Assembly (NCBI GenBank): GCA_963969595.1
Contig: OZ018409.1
Coordinates: forward strand, 46,079,282-46,143,281
Length of the DNA: 64,000 nt
Direction of reading: 5' to 3'
Source: Neckera pumila
Taxonomy: Eukaryota; Streptophyta; Bryopsida; Hypnales; Neckeraceae
Shown one piece after another: positions 12,895 to 24,932 of the stretch (its first letter is position 1; each line of letters starts with the position of its first letter). The notes beneath the pieces were generated by a model. That model did not search any database and was not told the DNA's origin. It was given only the letters and a program-made list of their open reading frames with translations. Position numbers and translations under genes: made by a program.

Positions 12895-15800
12895 AGCTAT
12901 CCTTGCCATCCGCTTGCTCCACAGGAGTAGAACAGCCAATGTTGCGACTTGCGTTGTATTGAAATCAATTCAAAGATCTTCCATGCACCGTGCGGACAAA
13001 TTCAGAGCCGTTGCTCCCATCACTCACCTTGCACAAGGTTCTGCGTTATATATAATCAGCTGATCTATTTAGATCCAAATCTCAGCTGGGCTCCAAGGAG
13101 TCCGGCCTGCAGCCTGGGCATCCTCTGCGTATACTAATGCTTCTCTAGAATCGAATTGAGCGATCGAAATGCTAACCGCTAAGCTTGGCACGGGTTTCAC
13201 AATGAATTCCTCTAGATCTGCTGCTGCTGGCATTGAAGAATTAAACTGGGGAGCGGCCAAAGAAGGATACGTCCAGGAAGCAAAGCTGGAGTGAATAACT
13301 GAAGCAGAGCGAGCTATCTGTGGGAGGAGTGTCGACGAGAGAGGAGCTTAAAACCCAAAGAAAAAGAGCCTTAGTTAGAACCATAGGATGCTGCTGGTGT
13401 TGAGCTGCCGTCCCCTCGCTCGTCTGCGCTATCGTTATGGAGGTGGTGCTGCTCCTGCAGTGATCGAGAGTGGGAGGCGGGCAGGTACCGGAGAGAACGA
13501 AGAACGAAGATTGGCGGATTGGCAGCTCAGCTCTGGACTGGCCTGAGTGCATGCAGTTCCTGCACATCCATGAGTACCTGCTGCAGCCATCCATTTCGAT
13601 CGGCCTCGAACAAGACAGCAGGAGTAGCTAGATCGATCTGACGACGGCAGAGCCACCTGGCTGGTGCAGGATGAGTCACCTCACTTCCACCTAAGTAATT
13701 ACCTTCAGCTGCAACTACTTCCCACATCATAATTAGTCTCCTTCAATACTAGGTGCCTGCCTAGCCCAAAGCCCCAAAGTTAAGTTCCCGAACTTCGGTA
13801 ACTAAACTTCAGCTGCCTCATGATCGACTTGTGCATCTCGATCACTTGCCCAAGACTTCACCGGTGGCTTCTGCAATGTGAAATCAAGGGGGGTTTTAGA
13901 ATGCGATTGGGATTAATTACACTTACACTGCTAGCTTGCTGCAGCAAGTGCCTTCATTAGCCACTGTCGGGTACATGCTCCCAGCCTAGATTTCTAATTT
14001 GTTATGATCTCATTAGTAGAGAGACATGTACTCTGGAATGCATGAAGGAAAAACGGACAGAATCATCCATGTGCACCGGTCTTCGATCTGCCGGTAGTAT
14101 GCCATATATTACTAATAATTAGGAAATTTCATCCACGTATTGGCAAACTTAGTATTGTGTCATAAGAATTTCATCTATTTTTTCACCCATGTTTAGGTAA
14201 GATTCTGGTAAATTTATGTGGACAAAAAAATTTGGCCGGGTGTACGTAAAAGAAATTAAGTAGGTCGGTCACTGTAACTGTAACCTGTGATGAGGGTTTA
14301 TGAGTACGTTTGAGAAGTGTTGATGAGATGCCGACCCCTCCGGTACGTTTACCAGTCATGAACTCATGATTACCCACTAGTGGTGAAGTCGAGTTTAAAA
14401 TGCGTGCTAGATAATAGTGAAATGAATATTTACTGGGCCAATTAGGAGAACTGTAAGTTAATCGAATGGTGATTAATCGAAATGGCATTGCTAACTGTGT
14501 TCAGCATGAAATTAAATATCTTGAGAATTTTCATGTTAGGCAGTTGCTGCCTTCCTGACCATTTGACCTTCACAGTGAACCCGTGACAGTCCTGCCCATT
14601 CTGCAGTGGACGGACTAAATTAAAGAATCCACCAGGAGTCTTAGACATCAACTCTTTTTTTAAATTGAAACTTGAAAGCAAAAGAGAACTTCCTCTGTCA
14701 GTCTTTTGTCGAGAATGACCGAATCATGTTATTAACCCCGAATATGCTAACTGGAAACATGTGGCTATACTGAAACTAAAGTCTTAACCCCTCCAGAAAT
14801 GGCAAAAAAATTTCCTTGCCAAATCTCGTTCCTAGCATCTCTTTGCAAATCATTGTTAACTATCAAGATTCTTCAAGGGAATTTACACCTTTTATCAAAT
14901 TTTGAGTTTTTTGGCACACTCTGTAACTAATGAAAACAATCTTCTCCCGAAAACCGCAGCCTCAAAAAGTCGGAACACTTTTTTAAAAATTTCCTAAAAT
15001 TTCTGAAAAAATATGACTTGCATTGAACATGTAGTTCATCTTCGATTCTAGGAAAATAATATGATTCCCTCACACCAAGGGGGTGATACCTTCAGCAGTT
15101 GATTATCTTGTGCCTGCTCTGGGTATGATTGCTAGAAAGATCACAGTTTTAAGGTATGCACCTGTAAGAACATCGTTCTTCACCAGGCCATATCACGATA
15201 AGCTCATGAAAAGTTGGACCTATAAAGGTATGTCATCACTTCTGTCGGTGCTAGGAGTTTGACAATCATGAAACTGAGTTTGAAACATCCGGAACCGAGT
15301 TCGAGAACTGTAAAACCGAGTTTGAATTCTAACCAGTAACGGAATTCTAATGCCTTGACTCCAGCAACCCGAAGTATCTTTTCAATGTTACGCTCAACTC
15401 CTTAAACCTGTCACCATGTTTCAGAACTCCATATTCTCCCATGGAATTTGGCCAGCTATAGCTAGGCTGTGAAATTGAAGAGCTTTGGGTGTACATTGTA
15501 ATCCTTTCGGGAAAATTTGGGTTTGGTCATCATTTTCAAAGTGTTCAGATATTATTCCAATGTCACCAGCTTACATTTCAGCATCGTCAACTCGGAGTCA
15601 TTGTCGCAATCTGTATCAGCTAACAGTTTTCCTAACGCATGCTTGCAGCACATGCCAAAAGAGATTTAGCAGTAGCTCCATGTGGATCATGCCATTGTAT
15701 TATCTCGTAATCGCGGGAGTGCAGGGCAAAGAAAGCAAAGGCCCCAAAATAACTTAGCCTGCCACGTTTAGAATTGCACGTCCCCGAGACCGCCCCAGTG

Positions 15801-16014
15801 CATGAAAGAAAACCTGACAAACAGCTCAGAAGAGCCTGAAACGACATCTTTAATAACTGTAATCTGCATGGGTCAGATAATTCTAAACTATAGATTACCG
15901 AAAATGTGCATCAATGCCAAGTTAGAGACTGAGTCTCTCAGATGCTCAGTGGCACCAGTGGTTGTACGATGCAGAGGCTTGACTAGGTCACAGGAATAAA
16001 TCGATGTTAACTTA
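12895..16014. other. Upstream region of the X8 gene and spacer
   Basis: The part nearest the X8 start (to about 13740) is GC-richer and is the likely promoter and 5' UTR. Its overlapping short open frames on both strands show no domain and look accidental. From 13740 to 16014 the sequence is unique-looking and moderately AT-rich. I see no gene and no clear repeat. Confidence 0.45.
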
Positions 16015-16579
16015 GGGCCGCTTTACACCAAGAAGCCAGGCCAATTCTCCTTCAAGCCAATTGCACAAAATTTCAGCCCCTTTTGGGCTGGAGGCCGGCC
16101 TCAACTTCCCATTAGAATAAGATTATGATGGGGGCCAATTTTCCCATATGTAAAGGCCTTAAGGCCAAGAAGCTGGGCCGATTCAATAAAACTTACAAAA
16201 GAAAGAAAGAGGGGCTGAAATTTTCAGGGCCACTTTACACCTAGAGGCTGGTCCTAATCCCCATGAGGCCGATTGCACAAAATCCAACGGTAATGATTAG
16301 TTGAAGAAAATAGTTTTTTATTAAAACAATTTTTTTAATTGAAATCTAACATTGGCCTCAAGGCCAAGAATTGGCCTCCCATTTTTGGTGCACCCAATTC
16401 AGTGAGCTCGGCCATGTCAGATCATGTCTTTTTTGAATAAAAAATTCAATTCACCAAATTGGCCCACCCTCTTGGTGTAAAGGGGTTGGGGCTGATTTGA
16501 GCCTTTTGTCCAATCAGAAGTCAAGATTCTTGGCCTCTGACACAAGAAATTGGCCCGGCCTCTTGGTGTAAAGCGGCCC
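16015..16579. mobile_element. PIF/Harbinger-like (Tourist-type) element, 565 bp
   Basis: The ends are inverted: GGGCCGCTTTACACCAAGA at the left and TCTTGGTGTAAAGCGGCCC at the right. The element is flanked by TTA at 16012-16014 and 16580-16582, the 3-bp duplication typical of PIF/Harbinger. Shorter degraded repeats of the terminal motif (near 16145 and 16230) lie inside. There is no coding capacity. Confidence 0.85.
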
Positions 16580-16582
16580 TTA

Positions 16583-17347
16583 CAGTAAATCTACTTGCTA
16601 CACATACAAATCCGTATTACAGACAACGAAGTGATAGCAGTCTCCATCTGCATCCAAATCCATAAGGGAAGAAGAGCAGCAATGTAGTGCAAGAAAAATC
16701 CTATCATCTGCAATTCTGGGATGAATACATGTTTTGTTAACCCTTTAGTGCCGGAATCCATCCTTTAATTTTTGCACATTCATTTGTTGCTTATATCTTT
16801 ATAATTATCATTATGTTATTTATCTCAATTTCGTCAAATTCATCATATAGAAAGTGTGGGTTTTTAAAAGTCAAGCATTGGTTTAGATGAATGAAGAAGT
16901 TTTGTGGTCACAAAAGCCATTGGAACCTCATTAGAAGAATTTTGCGACCTCTGAAGGGTTGCTCAAGAGTGACCATCCAGTCTATTAAAACGCAGGTAGG
17001 TCTCCTATAAAAATTGTCAAAAGTACATAGTCAGATGATGTGAATTTTGCAAAACTAGTCAGTAAAAGCAGGCCTGTCGTCAACTTCCACAATAAAAAAA
17101 GCCAATACAAGCTGACCGTCATTTATTCTTGGTTCACTATTGGAATTATCCAATTAATCCAATTATCTAGTCCAATCCACTTAAATCAATTTAAGTGGCT
17201 TTTGAATTTGTGTGTTTAAAGATGAAAATAAGAACCTCTTTATACAAGTGAGGTTGTATTAGGGCAAGCAAAGCATGTGGGATATATAAATTAGGATGAA
17301 TAGGAGCTCCACCTCTCATAGTTATGTAAGAAAAAAATTATTGTATT
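16583..17347. other. Intergenic spacer
   Basis: AT-rich. A TTAACCCTTTAG motif at 16737 resembles the end of the TTAA family but has no mirrored partner nearby. No gene seen. Confidence 0.4.
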
Positions 17348-17701
17348 AAAAGTAGAATTTTGGGCCTCATTAGGTATAGTAAAACAACTTTTTTGAAAAA
17401 ACTTTGGACTAATAAAAGCTGGATAAACAAGATAAGTTTCATAACCAAAAATCCTTTTGTGATTTCAAGTCTCCAATCAAACATTATGGACAAAATTCAG
17501 ACCGGATGTTTGAAGGAACATTTTTTGGACATTTTCAAACATCTGGTCTAAATTTTGTCCATAACTTTTGATTGGAGACTTGAATTCACAAAAAGATTTT
17601 TGATTATGAAACTTTGCTTGTTTACCCAGCTTTTATTAGTCCAAGGTTTTTTCAAAAAAGTTGTTTTACTATGCCTAAATGAGGCCTGATATTCTGCTTT
17701 T
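17348..17701. repeat. Foldback element with ~165-nt arms
   Basis: The left arm (about 17348-17513) and right arm (about 17534-17701) are inverted copies with roughly 90 percent identity by eye, separated by a loop of about 20 nt. Examples: AGTAAAACAACTTTTTTGAA is mirrored by TTCAAAAAAGTTGTTTTACT, and CAAGTCTCCAATCAAA by TTTGATTGGAGACTTG. RNA from either strand would form one long hairpin. Diverged single-arm relatives occur near 47940-48070 and 49080-49310. Confidence 0.9.
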
Positions 17702-20073
17702 CATACGATTTCTTTTTTTCACTTAACTTTGAGAGGTAGAGCTCCTACTCAATCCAATTTACATATCCCATATGCATTGTTCTATCTATCACTACCCACT
17801 TCTATAAAGATCTTCTCCTCTCTTCTTCAAACACTTCAATTTTCCACAAAATAAGTCTTTCACACTGGCATTAAAAAAATTCTTGATGGTAAGCCACTTG
17901 ACTATTTTGGGACTTTTGTATTTTTTTCTACAATTTGGATTGAGAGAAAGATGCATTTAAGTAGAAAGTGTTTAATATTCAAGGTTATGGTGCATTAATA
18001 CATCTTAACCCTAATTATTAAACACTTTTGACTTGGATTTTCAGCCATTGATAAGCATCCGAAATTGGGATTGAAGGTGAATGGAAACAACGGAAAAAAA
18101 TTAGTTAAGTAAAAAAAAACATGTTTACTGGGTCCTCGGAGGGATGTAGAGCGGCCCTCCAAAGGCCATGGATTTTCTCTAATGTCTTTGTTCATTGTTT
18201 AGAATTTGGAAGTCAGAGCACTAATTGGATAATGTTTGGACCCTTTGTCTTTTCTAATAATTGAATTTGGAACAAGATTAACCATTCTCCTAAACATTGT
18301 TTTACTCTAACATTGCAATCTGTTGTAATGCTAATAGTAGCTTACTATTTGTTTTTGCACACTAAGTTAAATCTTCGACCCCTAAAATCTCATATGTTAT
18401 AAAATGACAAATAGTCCAGGAAACACCTTAAAACAATACTTCTTGAATAAAGGTCTATAAAGCAATTTAAAATTTTTTAAATTTATAATTGCAAGATATT
18501 ACTTTTGACTAACAAATATTTGGAATACTCTTAGGGTTATATTAAAAGAATTGGTGTTTGAAGGCAATGTACTTGTGAAAACAAGGCATGTAAAGTAGAG
18601 CAAAATATTTTTTTCAAGATTGCTTGCACTTTTAACAATGTAGCTTTGTTAGGCTTTCAAGTCCTTTCACTCAACTTTTCCACTGCAAGAAGATCCAGGG
18701 ATTTCAAATTTGAATAGAATCTCAAATTTGGAAAAAAAATTTCTTACATATTTGTCTTATCTCATACATGAGAATTTTACCAACAAAACATCTCATATTC
18801 ATCCTTCAAAAAATCATGAAGTAGAAGGTGTAGTATGTGATACCTAAATTTCTAATAGCTTTGATTAGAAATTGAAAATTGTCAATCCCTATTATATACA
18901 TGTTCTACTAAGTAATAAATATTCTATATTTTTATTTTTATATTAAATTTTAAAAACTGAACTATAACAACATCTTTATATTGTATGTAATATGTTATAG
19001 TTGCCCTCAAACTAAATAATACTTCTCAAATCTTTCATTTCATATGTTGGATCAAATGGTTCTAAGGTTTGGTTGAGTCACATCAAACTATCAAATCAAA
19101 TAAAAGTAAATACAACAAACTCTATTTCAATTAGCTCTCCACTTTGACATAGAAATCTAAATGATCATAGTAACTTTGTAATAGCCAGTGGAATGTCAAG
19201 AAACAAAGCTTACATGTAGAATGTAATGATTAAGAATTATTCTAAAATTTTCATATAATAATTTCAAAATATGAAGACTATAGAACCTATCATAATTATG
19301 AAAAATTCCACAGTGAGTTCCCAATCGAGTCACCTTTAGGACTTAATGTGACAAACAAGAAAGTAACTTAGGCATTACACACATTTTTTCTTTTTTGATG
19401 TAATACCATCAATGACAATTTTAATTTTAAGGCTTTGATGTTGTGACAAACTTCATATTATAGCCAAAAATTGTACATAAATTAAATACTTCTGCTTTGA
19501 AATTGACAACACTTTATGCATTGATGTAAATTTTTAGACAAAATACCATCCAAATTTACTACATTTCAAAGATTGCTCCAATAAACTAATTGAAGTTTTT
19601 GTAGAAAATCACCAAACAAATACAATTACCAATTAGATAATTCTTTAATAAACTAGTGTTTTGAATAGTCCTAGGAGAAAGACTTATGGAAAAAATAGAA
19701 GAAATTTTTTTCCACAAGTAATCAAATTTGAAGAAATTACAATCATATTTGGAATGACATAACATTGTTAATATAGATGATTTGTTCCCCTCGAACGAGA
19801 GATAATTCCTCCATGGATACCAACGAGGAAGTTTAGTTTAAACCCACACAATACCATTGGCTAGTTAGTTTTAACTTTTTATAGGTTGTGCCAATGTTGT
19901 TAGGTGATTCTACAAGAGCTATTGGCTCATATGTAAAATAAATAATGTATTGCAAGTAGGCAGAGAGCTATTGGCTGGTACAATGCAGAAGCTACCATTG
20001 CTGGGGGCTCCTCATTTTTTGGGGGAGCAAAGAGACGCCCCCCCCCCCCTCCCCTCTCCCCCCCAAACATTCC
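17702..20073. other. AT-rich tract with decayed repeats
   Basis: No gene is visible. The stretch 18365-19100 is an old, diverged copy of the 0.93-kb TTAA family: it begins with CCCCTAAAATC and carries GAAATTGAAAATTGTCAATCCC and the following segment. The tract ends in a C-rich run (20037-20064) next to the TTAA element at 20074. Confidence 0.5.
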
Positions 20074-21013
20074 TTAACCCCTAAAGGCCCGTTGTTCCTT
20101 TGGGGGACAAGTGGATTTTAGGTAGGTATCTACGGACTAAATTTTGTTGTGATCTTTTGAGGCTTTTTTTTAAAGATACAAAAACTGTTGAGCTTTGTGG
20201 GAATACATATATTTTTTCAATCGATGCCTGGGACCAAAAGTTATGCTCAAACAAGCTCAAACAAGCTCAAAGCAAGGATGGGGGTTGGGAAGGGGCGGCA
20301 AAAGAAAATTTGCAAAAATTTAAATTTTTAAATTTTTTTCTTCTTATAGATTGTATTTTTGTCTATCTGAAAAGCTTTGTGTCATTTTATTTGGATTTTT
20401 TTTAAAATTTATCAAGACAATCTTGTTTTGGGGGCAATTAGAGCATCTTTTTGAAAAAATAACTTATAAGATTCATTACAAAATGCAATTTTTGCAATTT
20501 TTCCAAAAAAAAAGTTCCAAATGGTTTAGTTTGCTTGCTGGAACTATCCGGCCATTGGAATTAGTGCATTTTTTTTCCATTTAAAAGATATTAATTTTTT
20601 TAGATTTTCCTTCCATCATGTATCTATTTCTGTTTAACAATTTTTTTAAAAATGAAATTAAGTTTTTTTGAGGTTTTTTTTTGCCCCCTAGACTCTCAAC
20701 TCAATTCTTTAGTATAAAGATTTATAGCTCAAAACTTTGTAGTGCAAAAAATTTAAGTTAAAAAAGTTCAAAGTCATAAAATCTAGTCCTGCAATGTGCT
20801 GAAAAACTTGTTATTTTCACTTTAAACGCAGATATCTTGCAATCTATGGGGTCTCTAATTTTGAAATTTTTTCACACATTCTCATACTAGTTAGGTGTAA
20901 GATCCTACGGTTGAATGTGAAAAAAAAAAAAAAAATCAATTCTTTTTTACACTTTGCTATAAAAATGATAGTATTAAGTGTTTTTTGGCCCTGAGCCTGT
21001 AGGGGTACATTTA
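20074..21013. mobile_element. TTAA-bounded non-autonomous element, copy D (~0.94 kb)
   Basis: The left end is TTAACCCCTAAAGGCCC and the interior parallels copy B in order throughout. The right end is decayed (CTGTAGGGGTACATTTAA) but recognisable. No transposase frame. Confidence 0.75.
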
Positions 21014-21286
21014 AGAGAATCCAAAAAGTAGAAATTTAACGACTATAAATAGGGTATATATAAAATTCCCCCAGCTCCCCCCTCCCTTCTGTTTAATCAC
21101 TTGTAACACAACTTCCAATCAGTGAGTGACAATTTACATTTAATTTATGTTTAACTGTAGCTTTTTCATGGAAGATTTTATTTTGAACATACAGTATGTA
21201 CATATGTGTGTCCACCATGCATACTCCTCCAATTCATTTCCATATGCTATATCTATGCACCATTTCATTCCAAACAATTCTGCCAC

Positions 21287-21730
21287 TAAGGTAAATGACC
21301 CCATTGCGGTCAAATGACCCATGATGGACACCTAATGATCCCATTGTAGTTTTTTAGACCACAATCAATGCCTTACATGGTAGTTATGGAGTAATTAGTG
21401 ACCTCAATAGGTACTTCCAACTTTTCAGTGTAAAATTCTTTGTAAAAATTGACTTTTTAGGTCTTCCATGTTTGAAAATGTTGTGACTACATTGGGTAGG
21501 AAGATGACCATATTGGATTCAGATTTTGTTGGTCATGAAGTAGCCTACAGACTCCTATGGGCTGATCACTTCAAAATTCAGAACTAATTCATACTTAGTC
21601 CAAAAAATATAATTTCAAATGCCCTCACTGTCTCTCACACTTATCTTTGTGTGGGAAAAAATTTGAAAATTTTTAGCAATGGCTTGTAGGCACACTCCTA
21701 ATTCTAACCGCAATAGGGTCTTTTACCTTA
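21287..21730. mobile_element. TIR element with TAAGGTAAA ends, 444 bp
   Basis: The left end TAAGGTAAATGACCCCATTG is mirrored at the right by CAATAGGGTCTTTTACCTTA with three mismatches. The outer TA could be a 2-bp target duplication, as in Tc1/mariner-type elements. The first bases match the elements at 22873 and 40369. Non-coding. Confidence 0.65.
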
Positions 21731-22872
21731 TTCATACCATCATTCTTGCAACAAAGCCAACAAATGCTTCTTTCCTAAGTTTTCGTACATACAAGTCTAT
21801 AATGTTATGATGTTAGTGGTGCTGTGACGATTGAAGATTCAATAATGTTATGATTCAAGTTGTAACGTGGTTACACCAATGAAGTCTGATACTTGCGCAA
21901 CGAACGGGATTGGAATATTGGACACATTCATTGGCAGTCTCGAGAAAATTGAACCTCAATCCTTGACGACCTGGTCGAGAGAAGAACCATGTCTTTTAAT
22001 AGAGTGCAATTCTTATTTATCATACTACTAAAATCATAACTCCCTCTGTAATATCACAAAAGCTACCATTAATAATAGGGGCCCATGCTTGCTGTGCTAC
22101 GCATTCATTGTATCACATATTAGTAAAATTTTGATACATTTGAATAGAATGCATGATAATGATTTCAAGAAGTCTTTGAAATAATTAATTTTAATACTTT
22201 GCAAAAATATTTTCAATCATGCATACATAAAAATAATGTTTTCACACAATGTTATATTATAGAAATAAAGTAGTAGTTTGCAACCACCTCTGTAATATCG
22301 CTTTTACAGCTTTTATGATTTCAAAATTCTATTGCTACTACCAAATGATTTGAGAAATTTATTCAATTGAAGAGATTTTGGATTTCACAACAATTAAGTT
22401 GTTTATGAAGTTTTTGAAATTTACAAGTTTTTCTTTTCAATTCACCAAGTTTTTGAGTTGCCATTGTTCGTAACAATTGAGTCGACTTTTGAATGCATTA
22501 CAATAAATGTGTATCTTTTACAGTATTCACCATTGCATATATTTCATTTGTCATTCAATAAATTTCTATTGTACATTTCAATATATGCTTACTTATGAAC
22601 AAAATTATACAAAGATTTTAGTAATTTTTATTTGAAAATTTATTGAACTTTTTGTTTTGCATTTTATCTAATACATAAAAATTCTAATGATGAATGTGTA
22701 GCATAGCAAGCACCAACCGCTAGTTAATTATAAAATGTGAACAAAATCTTCTAATTTCGCAGATTTTCACTCAATAAAGATTGTGATATTTGCAGAAAGA
22801 GGTACTCCACCCTAACCCACATGTACACTACAGATAACAAGCCGTAATTAATAGGACACAACCCTACATCCC
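21731..22872. other. AT-rich spacer
   Basis: No gene or clear repeat structure was recognised in this stretch. Confidence 0.4.
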
Positions 22873-23273
22873 TAAGGTAGAGCCACCCATTTCCGACTAG
22901 TGACCTATTCCCGACCTATAGGTGCACATATTTTTGACCAAGCTTACAATGTTTTGTTTTTTCCTTTTCAAGGTTGGAACTAATAAATACATAACACATG
23001 TCCCAAGTTGTGAGAAAAAAAGTCAGAAACAATGAATAGAACAAACGTTATTGAATGATCGGATTTAAAAGAGTCTAATGTTGGCCATGGATCCGGAGCA
23101 CTTTTTGCCTTCCAAAATTCATAACAATTTTGATTCAAGCAATAAAACTACCAATTTTTCTGCAATCCATGTCATTTCTATCGATGTCCCTCTGAAAAAT
23201 ATTTGTTTTGCCTTCACTACTCCAGACCATGTTGGAATTCCTTATTCGGTCGGTTATGGGTGGCTCTACCTTA
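22873..23273. mobile_element. TIR element with TAAGGTAGA ends, 401 bp
   Basis: Perfect 18-bp inverted ends: TAAGGTAGAGCCACCCAT at 22873-22890 and ATGGGTGGCTCTACCTTA at 23256-23273. The interior shares a segment (TTTTCAAGGTTGG, ACACATGTCCCAA) with the element at 40369. An open frame starting at 23078 runs out through the right end and is taken as accidental. Confidence 0.75.
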
Positions 23274-23810
23274 CATTAGCAACATACGGTACAGAATCAC
23301 TTATCCACACAAGCCCAAACCCGTCCATTACATTAAAAATCTGGCAGAATAACAAATAACAAAAAATTAGGTCAAAAACTCAAAATGACCCTCAAAATTC
23401 AGACCCCTGCTACAAACGCACATTCAGGGTATCCATGCCAAAATATAAAACCCAAACCGAGCACAAAGACGCAATCCCATGCCACTCAAATCAACTCCAT
23501 CACAATACAAGCCCAGAAGGAAAAAGTTACTCGAGCCAGCAGAAATTCTAAAGCAGTGTTTGAAACTATCGGTGCCCAATTGAGACCGTAATATATAAGA
23601 CGGAAACTCAAAATGCATTCCTATATCCATGTTCTACAGCACAGATTCAAACAAGTCATGCGCAAGCCATTAGCAATGCAAGCAACATACAAAGGCCCAT
23701 GATGCCACGCAGCGTGTGAGATCCAGATCATGTACATGTTGAATATTCGGCTAATTGACACACAGCACCATCCCTCCATTTGGTTCCTCACAGAAAAACC
23801 GTCTACTCGT
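23274..23810. other. 3' flank of psbW
   Basis: Probable 3' UTR and downstream spacer of the minus-strand PsbW gene. Nothing else was recognised. Confidence 0.45.
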
Positions 23811-24476
23811 CTACAGGTCCAACCCGGAATCGTCTCCGCTGTCCGTCAACTTGGAGGCGTACGTGAAGTACAAGGTCCAGATGAGAGCCGTGACGCCCAC
23901 TAAAATCCACACCAACTTTGGGTTGCTCAACCCCAAGCCCAGTCCCGTCCCCTCGGTGCTCAGGCGCTCGTCCACGAGTGCGAACACGGGGTGCGCATAC
24001 GCCAGGGTGGCCGCGGAGGTCACAGCGGCAGCCAACTGGGGCAGTCCCGTCCCCTCATTCGAATCCTTCTTCTCCGCTGAGCACACAATCTTGGACCTCC
24101 GCAGCGCTGGCAGACCTGCACACGCACAAGCATTCCAATCACATCAACCCTCCAGTCCAAACCCCTCCCACCTCATTGCACATGAAGAGTGCGACCCCAT
24201 TCCATTCCAAGTCCTACTACCCACGTCTGCACAGAGACGCCTTCTAAACTGCCCCCCAGCAACCCCAAGCCACCCTGCTCCTGAATGCAGCCCACTCTCC
24301 CTTCCCAGCGACCCATTGGGCCAGCTGAGCCGTTAAGCAAAGAGAGGCACTGAAGCAAGACCTGCGACGGGTCGGGCGGAAGCCGCGCGAAGGCCCTGGG
24401 GAGCGAAGGCCCTGTGCACCAGGCACGAAGAGGCCACAGCGGAGGTGGAGGCGACGGCGGCCATGGCTGCAGACAT
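23811..24476 (-). CDS. PSBW: Photosystem II reaction centre protein W, chloroplast precursor
   Basis: Two exons, 24362-24476 and 23811-24115, give 139 residues. The N-terminus ([17 protein letters not shown]) is a Ser/Ala-rich chloroplast transit peptide. Next come a short charged stretch ([10 protein letters not shown]) and a hydrophobic thylakoid-targeting segment ([14 protein letters not shown]) ending in HPVFA. The mature part begins near L85 with [19 protein letters not shown], the PsbW signature, and has one membrane span ([20 protein letters not shown]) and an acidic tail. The mature length of about 55 residues is normal. PsbW is a single-span thylakoid protein known to stabilise photosystem II dimers and supercomplexes. 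A second ATG at 24464 could also serve as start. The 5' flank carries a GAGCT/GAGCA microsatellite (24509-24574). Confidence 0.96.
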
Positions 24477-24932
24477 TAGAGACGATGATCAAGCCCTGCT
24501 GCGGAGGACGAGCTGAGCTGAGCTGAGCTGAACTGAAGAGAGCTGAGCAGAGCAGAGCAGAAGCAGAAGCAGAGCAATTGACCCGATTGCAAGCAAGCCA
24601 GGGCAGGCCGGGGCTTTGGCCTTGGAAGCCGATCGAAGAAGCCCCCGAGGTTGCCTGCTGAGTGCCCGTGGAGGAGCGTGCAGGGCGTTGGGGTTTGGAT
24701 AGGACGCAATCCGCAGCAGAGCGGTGGCCAATGAGCGGTGTTGCTGGGCCCTGCCCCACTCCTCACTCCTCAGTCAGTCTCCGAGGCTCCGAGGGAGGCT
24801 CCCGGAAGAAGGGAACTGCTCCGTTCGTCCGTCAGGCAGTTCAGTGACGGAGTTGATTGGAGTGGCGGGGGCTCATCCGCTCTCGTCGCAGCCGTCCGTC
24901 CGTCTCAAATTTATTCACCGCTTCATATCTTA
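24477..24932. promoter_or_regulatory. psbW upstream region
   Basis: GC-rich sequence between the PsbW start and the edge of a Harbinger-like element at 24933. It includes a pentanucleotide repeat of GAGCT/GAGCA units at 24509-24574, probably within the 5' UTR, and a CCAAT motif near 24727. Only about 456 bp separate the start codon from the transposon, so the core promoter must lie here or reach into the element. Many short frames on both strands are accidental. Confidence 0.45.

Noticed and set aside
13241..13730. Several overlapping GC-rich open frames upstream of the X8 gene
   Set aside because: No domain, no splice support, and frames open on several registers at once, as expected for GC-rich promoter sequence.
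14784..14810. Another TTAA element starting TTAACCCCTCCAG
   Set aside because: No mirrored end or internal similarity to the family was found within 1 kb.
23078..23359. 93-residue open frame on the plus strand
   Set aside because: It runs across the right end of a 401-bp inverted-repeat element and has no recognisable domain.
24244..24847. Open frames of up to 171 residues overlapping psbW exon 1
   Set aside because: They lie in other registers of the transit-peptide exon and its GC-rich leader. The PsbW frame explains the coding signal.
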